A DNA stretch of 5,850 bases from an uncultured Sphingomonas sp. (GTDB lineage Bacteria; Pseudomonadota; Alphaproteobacteria; Sphingomonadales; Sphingomonadaceae), in contig CADCWB010000028.1 in NCBI GenBank assembly GCA_902806295.1, forward strand, positions 1 through 5,850. The letters run 5' to 3'. Shown here in pieces: positions 1-5,121 of the stretch; the first letter of the stretch is position 1; each line of letters begins with the position of its first letter. The position numbers were made by a program, and so were the translations under genes. The notes below the pieces were generated by a model. That model saw nothing but the letters and a program-made list of their open reading frames with translations. It did not search any database and was not told where the DNA came from.

Positions 1-909
1 ATCCAGCATGTAAGGACCGGCGGCCTCACCGTCGTTGGCCGGCACCGCATCGATCGGCGTTCCATGCCCCATGTTCCCGATCAGGAACTCTTCGATGACC
101 TCGACGCCGTTTTGATCACACCAGACCCGCCGCTGCTGGCCGGCCACCGTCTCGGTTGCGCTCGGGGCTGCGGCAACCTCGTGCAAGCCCCGCCACTGCT
201 CAACCAGAGCTGCTGCGTTGCTGGCGTCCACCGTCCGGTCGCTTGTGCCGTGCCAGACGGACAGGACAGGCCATTTGCCGGCATGATGCGATGCGGATCG
301 TACCAAGCGGGTCAGCTGATCAGGCCCGAGCTCTGCCTGCCCACGCATCCGCTCGAACGCTTCGGGGACATTTGTCGCAGTGCCAAACGGAAGGCCGGCG
401 ATTACCGCCCCTCCGGCGAACACCTCGGGATAAGTGGCCAGCATGGCGGCGGTCATTGCCCCGCCGGCCGAGAGGCCGGTTATGTAGACGTGGCGCTGAT
501 CGAGCGCGTGCCGAGAACAGAGGTCTTGCACCATCTGAACGATCGACAGCGCCTCCCCGCGGCCTCGGCCGGCGTCTGCGGGAGAGAACCAGTTGAAGCA
601 AAGGTTTGGATTGTTCGAGCGCTGCTGCTCGGGGAACAGGAGGGCGAAGCCATGCTCGTCCGCGGCGCTCGTCCAACCGGCGCCACGATTGTAGCTGCTA
701 GCAGACTGAGTGCAGCCGTGAAGGACGACGACCAGCGGGGCGTCAGCGCCGATGTCCTGAGGGAAGTAGGACCAGCCGAGCAGGTCACCGGGATTCGATC
801 CGAACCTAGAGAGTTTGCTCAGCCGTTCATCTGACACATCGTGCAAGGGATTAGGAAAGCGGCTCCGCAGAGCGCTCAGGCGGGTGATGGTGTCATGAAG
901 GCCGGCGAT
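1..909 (-). CDS. PHB-depolymerase-family (LpqC-like) alpha/beta-hydrolase esterase, 3' end cut by window edge
   Basis: The minus-strand frame is open from an in-frame TAG at 928-930 to the left edge, giving 303 codons if counted from ATC at 907-909. The translation resembles the LpqC/PHB depolymerase esterase family, which hydrolyses ester bonds of polyhydroxybutyrate-like or aromatic ester substrates. Visible landmarks are the oxyanion-side HGCTQ motif (about residues 64-68), the FNWF segment (about 105-108), the nucleophile box GLSAGG with Ser147, the acidic residue in HGTSDRTVD (Asp224) and the catalytic His282 in MGHG. The end lies beyond position 1; the family usually ends soon after the GPYMLD-like segment reached here, so perhaps 20-40 residues are missing. 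No ATG, GTG or TTG exists in frame before the conserved N-terminal region (LHDTITRLSALRSRF). An AGGAG seven bases before ATC suggests that ATC is, or recently was, the start. No obvious signal peptide is seen. The substrate is not predictable. Confidence 0.88.
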   Translation of the reverse strand, partial: MAGLHDTITRLSALRSRFPNPLHDVSDERLSKLSRFGSNPGDLLGWSYFPQDIGADAPLVVVLHGCTQSASSYNRGAGWTSAADEHGFALLFPEQQRSNNPNLCFNWFSPADAGRGRGEALSIVQMVQDLCSRHALDQRHVYITGLSAGGAMTAAMLATYPEVFAGGAVIAGLPFGTATNVPEAFERMRGQAELGPDQLTRLVRSASHHAGKWPVLSVWHGTSDRTVDASNAAALVEQWRGLHEVAAAPSATETVAGQQRRVWCDQNGVEVIEEFLIGNMGHGTPIDAVPANDGEAAGPYMLD

Positions 910-916
910 GTTCGTT

Positions 917-921
917 CTCCT
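917..921 (-). promoter_or_regulatory. Shine-Dalgarno sequence of the LpqC-like gene, in front of ATC
   Basis: On the minus strand AGGAG is followed by seven bases and then ATC at 909-907, in frame with the esterase. The spacing is ideal for a start codon. It is the only strong ribosome-binding-site-like element between the upstream stop (928-930) and the conserved N-terminus. Confidence 0.5.
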
Positions 922-962
922 GCGCCGCTATCGGCACCTCCACAACACCTCACCAGCGATTT

Positions 963-977
963 TGCTGCAGTGCAGCA
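963..977. repeat. Short perfect inverted repeat (7-base arms, 1-base centre)
   Basis: TGCTGCA and TGCAGCA flank a single G. The repeat lies in the 122-base gap between the tlpA stop and the LpqC-like start, about 55 bases upstream of the latter. It could be an operator for a dimeric repressor or chance symmetry; no regulator is identified. Confidence 0.35.
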
Positions 978-990
978 TGGAAGAGAGCGA

Positions 991-1018
991 ATCTCTGCTT
1001 TGGGTGGAAAGCGGACAT
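991..1018. repeat. Imperfect hairpin downstream of tlpA
   Basis: Arms at 991-1001 and 1008-1018 pair over 11 positions with nine Watson-Crick pairs, one G-U wobble and one mismatch, around the six-base loop GGGTGG. It starts 13 bases beyond the tlpA stop on the minus strand. No T-run follows, so it is not a classical intrinsic terminator, although it could protect or end the tlpA transcript. The arm and loop sequence (minus-strand ATGTCCGCTTT-CCACCC-AAAGC) resembles a dispersed palindromic element I recall from sphingomonad intergenic DNA. That identification is from memory and unverified. Confidence 0.4.
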
Positions 1019-1031
1019 CGCAGCAGTAGCG

Positions 1032-1574
1032 CTACCGCGCTTCCGCCAGCAGCTTGGCGGCACTCGGGCCCGTCCAGTCCATGTCGCCCGAATAGCGCCA
1101 GACTTCCTTGCCGTTGGGGCCATAGAGCACCGTCGTCGGCAGGATGTTCACTCCAAGCGCGCCGCTCATGTCCATTTTGGCGTCTTGGAACGGCTCCAGA
1201 TCGAGGTTCCGTTCCCGCAGAAAGGCGGCGACCTTGGCTTGGTCGCCCATGTCTTGGCTGAGCGCCAGCACCTGCGGCGCGCCGGGTCGGGTAGAAAGCG
1301 CCGCCAGTGTCGGCAGCTCCTTGATGCACGGCGCGCACCAGGTGGCCCATAAATTGACTAGCAGCGGCTTGCCGCGAAATTCGGCGAGGCTCGTCGGTTC
1401 GCCTTCGGGACTCCTGAACTCGAGGTCCGGCGCGGCCTTACCGGCCTGGCTGCGGTCGAGCCCGCCACTGGCGCTTGCGGGAGCCGCGCTTTGGTCGGCT
1501 TGGCTTGGAGCCGCCTTTTGCCTATCGCAGCCGGCAAGGGCCATGACGGCCAGAACGAGGATGATGGTGCGCAT
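1032..1574 (-). CDS. TlpA/ResA-like thioredoxin-fold lipoprotein (thiol-disulfide oxidoreductase)
   Basis: The 180-residue product has a lipoprotein signal peptide: hydrophobic segment at residues 4-14 and lipobox LAGC with Cys16. It continues with an Ala/Ser/Gln-rich linker (about 18-45) and a thioredoxin-fold domain of the AhpC-TSA/redoxin type (about 48-178). The redox motif is WCAPC (Cys80, Cys83), and the cis-proline is in ILPTT (Pro146). Such proteins reduce or exchange disulfides on the periplasmic side of the inner membrane, for example in cytochrome c maturation. Asp17 directly after the lipidated Cys is a known inner-membrane retention signal in enterobacteria, which fits this location. 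I chose ATG at 1574 because it places a normal signal peptide at the N-terminus; an upstream ATG at 1610 would add 12 residues. The start abuts the divergent lipoprotein gene. The specific partner is unknown. Confidence 0.9.
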   Translation of the reverse strand: MRTIILVLAVMALAGCDRQKAAPSQADQSAAPASASGGLDRSQAGKAAPDLEFRSPEGEPTSLAEFRGKPLLVNLWATWCAPCIKELPTLAALSTRPGAPQVLALSQDMGDQAKVAAFLRERNLDLEPFQDAKMDMSGALGVNILPTTVLYGPNGKEVWRYSGDMDWTGPSAAKLLAEAR

Positions 1575-1923
1575 GGCTTGGCGGATAGGGAGGGCGGACC
1601 GGCTCCACAAGCTTGCGCTTGGGCTGGGCCTGCTCGCCGCGCTGGCCGCCTGTGGCCGGATCGGCGACCTTCAGCCGGCACCGGGCCGGACGCTGCCGGT
1701 CAAGCCGAAGATGGCCCGCACCACACCGACGCCGGACGAGCTGTTGACCCCGCCGCCCTACGCCCGGCCGGAACGGATCGATGAGATCCTGCGTAGGAAC
1801 CAGCCCCGCACCGCCGACCGCTTCGACCTGCCGCCACCCGACGGCGGCGCCGCGCCGGTGGCCGAAACCAACACCGTTGCGGAAGACCGCACCGACGATC
1901 CAGGACCCGCCACACCGCAATGA
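1573..1923 (+). CDS. Small LptM/YifL-like lipoprotein
   Basis: The 116-residue protein has a basic n-region, a hydrophobic stretch (about 14-26) and lipobox LAAC with Cys27. The short CGRIGDLQPAPG segment follows directly and resembles the LptM (YifL) motif CGxxGxLxxP. The rest is proline-rich and probably disordered, with acidic residues near the end. In E. coli LptM assists oxidative maturation of the LptD LPS translocon; whether this divergent homologue does the same is inference. The start is uncertain: in-frame ATGs occur at 1561, 1564 and 1573 and a GTG at 1567. GAGG at 1557-1560 has the best spacing for the GTG. The stop overlaps the galU start in ATGA, so galU is probably translated by coupling. 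In sphingomonads I recall this kind of lipoprotein between argH and lysA; neither is present here. Confidence 0.75.
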   Translation: MAWRIGRADRLHKLALGLGLLAALAACGRIGDLQPAPGRTLPVKPKMARTTPTPDELLTPPPYARPERIDEILRRNQPRTADRFDLPPPDGGAAPVAETNTVAEDRTDDPGPATPQ

Positions 1924-2789
1924 CACAATCTTTCAAACCCGTCCGCAAGGCCGTCTTTCCCGTCGCCGGCCTCGGCACTCGCCTGCTCCCGGCAACCAAA
2001 TCCATGCCCAAGGAGATGCTGACGGTGATCGACCGTCCGCTGATCCAATATGCGGTGGACGAGGCGCGGGAAGCGGGCATCGACCAGCTGATCATGGTCA
2101 CCGGCCGGGGCAAGAACAGCCTGGTCGACTATTTCGACATCAGCTTCGAACTGGAAGCGACCATGCGCGACAAGGGCAAGGACCTGTCCGTGCTCGATTC
2201 CAGCCGGGTGCCCTATGGCGAGCTGATCACCGTTCGCCAGCAGCAGCCGCTCGGCCTGGGTCACGCGGTCTGGTGTGCGCGGCACGTGGTCGGCAACGAG
2301 CCGTTCGCGGTGTTGCTGCCCGACGACCTGATGGCCGGCACGCCCGGCGCACTCAAGCAGATGGTCGATGCCTACAATGAGGTTGGCGGCAACATCGTCT
2401 GCGCGGAGGAAGTCGCGCCCGACAAGACCGGCAGCTACGGCATCGTCACGCCGGGCGAGAGCCGCGGCAAGCTGACCGAAGTGCGCGGGCTGGTGGAGAA
2501 GCCCAAGCCCGAGGTCGCGCCGTCACGGCTGGGCGTCATCGGCCGCTACATCCTGCAGCCCGAGGTGATGGACGTGCTCGACGCGCAGGAAACGGGGGCC
2601 GGCGGCGAGATCCAACTGACCGACGCCATGGCCCGGCTGATCGGCACCCAGCCGTTCCATGCGGTCAAGGTCGATGCGGTCCGCCACGATTGCGGCGACC
2701 GGGCCGGCTATGTCAGGGCGACGATCGCGCTGGCGCTGGAGCGGGAGGACCTGCGCGAAGTGGTCAGAGAGGCAATGAAGCAAGGCTGA
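1920..2789 (+). CDS. galU: UTP--glucose-1-phosphate uridylyltransferase
   Basis: This 289-residue cytoplasmic enzyme makes UDP-glucose from UTP and glucose-1-phosphate, feeding exopolysaccharide, glycolipid and LPS sugar synthesis. The sequence shows the full bacterial GalU pattern. The nucleotide-binding AGLGTRLLPATK (residues 16-27) is followed by PKEML (30-34), the LPDD metal/substrate motif (133-136), VEKP with the sugar-phosphate-contacting Lys194, GEIQLTDA (229-236) and the late HDCGDRAGYV segment (256-265). Length is normal for the family, and no key motif is missing. The ATG at 1920 overlaps the lipoprotein stop by four bases; the nearest AGGA is 14 bases upstream, so translational coupling is likely. 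Its 3' end overlaps the convergent receiver gene by 26 bases. Confidence 0.97.
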   Translation: MTQSFKPVRKAVFPVAGLGTRLLPATKSMPKEMLTVIDRPLIQYAVDEAREAGIDQLIMVTGRGKNSLVDYFDISFELEATMRDKGKDLSVLDSSRVPYGELITVRQQQPLGLGHAVWCARHVVGNEPFAVLLPDDLMAGTPGALKQMVDAYNEVGGNIVCAEEVAPDKTGSYGIVTPGESRGKLTEVRGLVEKPKPEVAPSRLGVIGRYILQPEVMDVLDAQETGAGGEIQLTDAMARLIGTQPFHAVKVDAVRHDCGDRAGYVRATIALALEREDLREVVREAMKQG

Positions 2790-3279
2790 GCGCGCTGGCC
2801 GCCGCGGCCCGTTGCTTGAGCTCTCCGATCTCGATCGCTCGTTCCGTCACCCGCGCGTCCATGGCGACCATGTCGGCGCGCAGCTGACGCACGCCCTCCG
2901 CACGCTGCAGCTGGCGAGCTATCCGCGCGGCCAGCACTTCGAAGTGGAACGGTTTCACCACCACATCGTCCGCGCCGCCCTCAAGAGCCCGCACAACGCC
3001 GCCCGTCTCCGAGCGACCGGTGATGAGAATGACCGGCATGTCCCGCCAGGCCGCTTGCCCGCGAATGGCTTGGGTCAAGGCGACGCCGCTCATCGGCGTC
3101 ATGCTGAGTTCGGCCAGGATCAGGTCGGCCGGCGCGCGGTGCATGGCGGCAAGTGCCGCCAGCCCGTCGACCGCGGTGGCAACTCGGTAACCTTCCGCCC
3201 CCAACCGCCGCGCCAGCACGGCGAGGTGCGATGCCTTGGGATCGACAATCAAGATGCGCGGCTGCCAGGTGGGGTCCAT
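2764..3279 (-). CDS. Stand-alone response-regulator receiver protein with Glu at the phosphoacceptor site
   Basis: The 171-residue protein has one receiver (REC) domain (about residues 7-126) and a helical, possibly coiled-coil tail (about 115-165) with no DNA-binding or output domain. Receiver landmarks are IVD at the end of strand 1 (Asp13), Thr87 in LITGR and Lys109 in VVKPF. Where the family has DLxLLDxxMP with a phosphorylatable Asp, this protein has DLILAEL, placing Glu57 at that position. The second acidic residue of the usual DD pair is Pro14. It may therefore be a pseudo-receiver, possibly locked in an active-like state, signalling by protein-protein contact. The ATG at 3279 has no clear Shine-Dalgarno sequence. 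The gene is 63 bases downstream of the HNH gene on the same strand, and its 3' end overlaps galU. Confidence 0.88.
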   Translation of the reverse strand: MDPTWQPRILIVDPKASHLAVLARRLGAEGYRVATAVDGLAALAAMHRAPADLILAELSMTPMSGVALTQAIRGQAAWRDMPVILITGRSETGGVVRALEGGADDVVVKPFHFEVLAARIARQLQRAEGVRQLRADMVAMDARVTERAIEIGELKQRAAAASALSLASLPL

Positions 3280-3302
3280 GCCGCAAGGATGAAGAACATT
3301 GG

Positions 3303-3317
3303 TTAACGAAGCTCTAA
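3303..3317. promoter_or_regulatory. CtrA-box-like sequence upstream of the receiver gene
   Basis: TTAA-N7-CTAA on the plus strand (TTAG-N7-TTAA on the minus strand) is one base from the consensus TTAA-N7-TTAA bound by CtrA, the alphaproteobacterial cell-cycle regulator. It lies 23 bases ahead of the receiver gene's ATG in a rare AT-rich patch. Function is inferred from sequence only; a chance match is possible. Confidence 0.3.
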
Positions 3318-3342
3318 AATGTGCAGCGAGGCGCGGCGCAGG

Positions 3343-3909
3343 TCACGGCTCGAGTTCGATGTCCCAATAGAGATAGTCGCGCCAGCTGTCGTGGAGGTAG
3401 CCCGGCGGGAAGCTCTTGCCGTGATCCTGCAATTGCCAGCTGGTCGGACGGATCGGCTCGCGGTGGATCGCCATGCCGGCCTGCCGGGGGGTTCGGCCGC
3501 CCTTCTTGAGGTTGCACGGCGCGCAGGCGGTGGCGACATTCTCCCAAGTGGTCCGACCGCCTTGGGCGCGCGGGATGACGTGGTCGAAGGTCAGCTCCTT
3601 GCGGCTGCCGCAATAGACGCAGCGGAAGTGGTCGCGCAGGAACAGGTTGAAGCGGGTGAAGGCCGGATATTCGTTGGGCCGGACGAACTGCCGCAGCGCG
3701 ATGACGCTGGGCAGCTTCAGCGTGTGGTTGGGCGAATGCACCTCGCGCTCATAATGGGCGATGACGTCCACCCGCTCCAGGAACATCGACTTGACCGCCG
3801 TTTGCCACGGCCACAGGCTCAACGGGTAATAAGACAGCGGCGTGTAGTCCGCATTCAGGACCAGGGCAGGGCAACTATCGGGATGGCGGACAAGATCGGG
3901 GTGGTACAC
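3343..3909 (-). CDS. HNH endonuclease family protein
   Basis: The 188-residue protein carries a compact HNH nuclease domain at about residues 95-140. Zinc-binding pairs CVYC (Cys97, Cys100) and CAPC (Cys129, Cys132) flank FDHVIP with His110, WENV with Asn124 and Asn133 in CNLKKGG. The long, strongly conserved N-terminal part (CPALVLNADYTPL, LPSVIALRQFV) and the C-terminal part (RPTSWQL, DSWRDYLYWDIELEP) match a chromosomal family common in alphaproteobacteria and cyanobacteria whose cellular role is unsettled. I chose GTG at 3909 because homologues as I recall them begin at (M/V)YHPDL and GGAG lies five bases upstream. The open frame extends to an ATG at 4086, but those extra 59 residues look like antisense of gluQ and intergenic DNA. 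It is divergent from gluQ. There is no companion methylase, so a restriction system is not indicated. Confidence 0.9.
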   Translation of the reverse strand: MYHPDLVRHPDSCPALVLNADYTPLSYYPLSLWPWQTAVKSMFLERVDVIAHYEREVHSPNHTLKLPSVIALRQFVRPNEYPAFTRFNLFLRDHFRCVYCGSRKELTFDHVIPRAQGGRTTWENVATACAPCNLKKGGRTPRQAGMAIHREPIRPTSWQLQDHGKSFPPGYLHDSWRDYLYWDIELEP

Positions 3910-3914
3910 GCGCG

Positions 3915-3918
3915 CTCC
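3915..3918 (-). promoter_or_regulatory. Shine-Dalgarno sequence deciding the GTG start of the HNH gene
   Basis: GGAG on the minus strand precedes GTG (3909-3907) by five bases. It supports the short form of the HNH protein over an ATG start at 4086 inside the divergent gluQ gene. Confidence 0.6.
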
Positions 3919-4073
3919 ATTCGGTTCAGACCGAACCTGCGCTCTCCGGGCCCCGTCGCACGCAAGGAGGAGAAGCCGCGGCCGGCCACTTCCCTTGTGA
4001 CGCACCGGATGCCAAGCCGGTGTGACGCTTCCATGAATCGCAAGTTGCGGATTGCCGGTCAAGAGCCGCGTGC
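3919..4073. promoter_or_regulatory. Divergent intergenic region between HNH gene and gluQ
   Basis: The region between the two divergent starts (about 160 bases) must hold promoters for both directions, but I see no confident -35/-10 pair. Two symmetric elements stand out. One is a perfect hairpin TTCGGT-TCAG-ACCGAA (3920-3935), immediately upstream of the HNH ribosome-binding site. The other is CACCGG (4003-4008) facing CCGGTG (4017-4022), which is itself flanked by a direct repeat of TGTGACGC (3996-4003 and 4021-4028). The latter arrangement could be a regulator site or chance. Confidence 0.4.
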
Positions 4074-4907
4074 ATGAGAGTTTCACGGTTCGCTCCCAGC
4101 CCGACCGGCCGGCTGCACCTCGGCCATGCCTACAGCGCAGTGCTGGGCCGCCGGGCCGATCGCTGGCTACTGCGGATCGAGGACCTCGACCCGGGCCGGA
4201 GCCGGCCGGAGTTCGTCGGCGGGATCATGGAGGACCTTGCCTGGCTCGGCCTGGAGCATGACGGGCCGACGCTGGTCCAGTCGCAGCGCACCGCGCTTTA
4301 CGCCGCCGCGCTGAAGCAGCTGCGGGCCGAAAGCTTGGTCTATCCCTGCTTCTGCACCCGGGCTGACATTGCGGCGTCGCTCACCGCTCCGCACGGCGAT
4401 GCAGGAAGCGGCTATCCGGGCACCTGCCGCGGGCTCGCGGATGATCCCGAACGGCGCGCGGCCACCCCGCATAGCTGGCGGCTCGACGGCGGCAAGGCGA
4501 TCGCCCGGGCCGGCCTGCCCGTTTGGCAGGAAGCCGATGGCACCAGCTTCGCCAGCGCACCCGATCAGATCGGCGATGCCGTGCTGGCCCGCAAGGATGC
4601 GCCGTCTTCCTACCATCTCGCTTGCGTGGTCGACGATGCGGCCACTGGCGTGACCCTGGTGGTGCGCGGCGCGGACCTCAGGCCGTCCACGTCGGTCCAG
4701 CGACTGCTGCAGGTCCTGCTTGGCTTGCCGGAGCCGACCTACCTGCACCACCCGCTCGTCATGCATGCCGACGGTCGTCGCCTGGCCAAGCGAGACCAGG
4801 CGCCGACGCTGGCTGCCATGCGGGTCGCCGGGATTGATGGCCGGGAGCTGGCGGAAAAGCTGCGTACCGGCCTTCTGCCCTATGGTTTCCGGCTCGCGGA
4901 AGCCTAG
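4074..4907 (+). CDS. gluQ: Glutamyl-queuosine tRNA(Asp) synthetase (GluQ-RS, YadB)
   Basis: The 277-residue protein is a truncated glutamyl-tRNA synthetase paralogue lacking the anticodon-binding domain. The family activates glutamate and attaches it to queuosine at position 34 of tRNA(Asp) in the cytoplasm. The class I signature is FAPSPTGRLHLGH (residues 6-18), with IEDLD (35-39) in the active site. The zinc site is CFC (Cys92, Cys94) with Tyr114 and Cys118 in YPGTC. The KMSKS equivalent is degenerate, LAKRD (237-241), as in other GluQ-RS. The domain order and length match the family, so it is not a cut-down GltX fragment. The ATG at 4074 gives the canonical N-terminus; the Shine-Dalgarno sequence is weak. 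It appears to be first in an operon, with the next gene starting nine bases after its stop. Confidence 0.95.
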   Translation: MRVSRFAPSPTGRLHLGHAYSAVLGRRADRWLLRIEDLDPGRSRPEFVGGIMEDLAWLGLEHDGPTLVQSQRTALYAAALKQLRAESLVYPCFCTRADIAASLTAPHGDAGSGYPGTCRGLADDPERRAATPHSWRLDGGKAIARAGLPVWQEADGTSFASAPDQIGDAVLARKDAPSSYHLACVVDDAATGVTLVVRGADLRPSTSVQRLLQVLLGLPEPTYLHHPLVMHADGRRLAKRDQAPTLAAMRVAGIDGRELAEKLRTGLLPYGFRLAEA

Positions 4908-4916
4908 ATAAGGCGC

Positions 4917-5120
4917 ATGTCCGCAATCCTGATCATCGCCCTCCTCGTGGCCATGGGCGCCACGGCTTACGTGCTGGTGCGCGGCGTCATGGCCATGGCG
5001 TCGGGCAAGCTCGGCAACCAGGAACAGCAGCAGCAGTGGATGCGCAAACGCGTGCTCTACCAGGGCGTCGCGATCCTGATCGCCGCACTGATCCTGATCC
5101 TGGCCGGGGCGGGCCGCTAA
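4917..5120 (+). CDS. HIG1-domain-type twin-transmembrane protein
   Basis: The 67-residue protein has two hydrophobic helices (about 3-27 and 46-65) joined by a short polar, glutamine-rich loop (NQEQQQQWMRKR, 34-45). The loop runs into an R-x-R-x3-Q pattern (Arg43, Arg45, Gln49) with Gln38 five residues earlier. This fits the QRRxQ motif of HIG1 (hypoxia-induced gene 1) domain proteins, known in mitochondria as respiratory supercomplex and cytochrome oxidase factors and also found as small inner-membrane proteins in alphaproteobacteria. A role with cytochrome oxidase here is inference. AAGG at 4910-4913 precedes the ATG closely. It sits nine bases after gluQ and one base before the adenosyltransferase, clearly within one transcription unit. 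Confidence 0.85.
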   Translation: MSAILIIALLVAMGATAYVLVRGVMAMASGKLGNQEQQQQWMRKRVLYQGVAILIAALILILAGAGR

Positions 5121-5121
5121 G

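Noticed and set aside
64..834. 256-codon open frame on the plus strand opposite the esterase
   Set aside because: Its translation has no recognisable family features and it is antisense to a frame with a full catalytic triad. High GC makes long spurious frames common.
1026..1035. Perfect 10-base palindrome GTAGCGCTAC at the tlpA stop codon
   Set aside because: It has no loop and is short; symmetry of this size is expected by chance and it overlaps coding sequence.
1144..1560. Upstream extension of the LptM-like lipoprotein frame
   Set aside because: It lies antisense to tlpA and would bury the lipoprotein signal peptide in the middle of the protein.
3343..3909. HNH nuclease as part of a restriction or defence system
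   Set aside because: No methyltransferase, helicase or other defence gene is adjacent, and the protein matches a conserved chromosomal family rather than a mobile one.
3319..4077. 252-codon plus-strand frame opposite the HNH gene
   Set aside because: The minus strand encodes an HNH protein with all zinc and catalytic residues; this frame is its shadow.
3910..4086. N-terminal extension of the HNH protein to ATG 4086
   Set aside because: The extra 59 residues show no family similarity, overlap the divergent gluQ start, and GTG 3909 has a good Shine-Dalgarno sequence.
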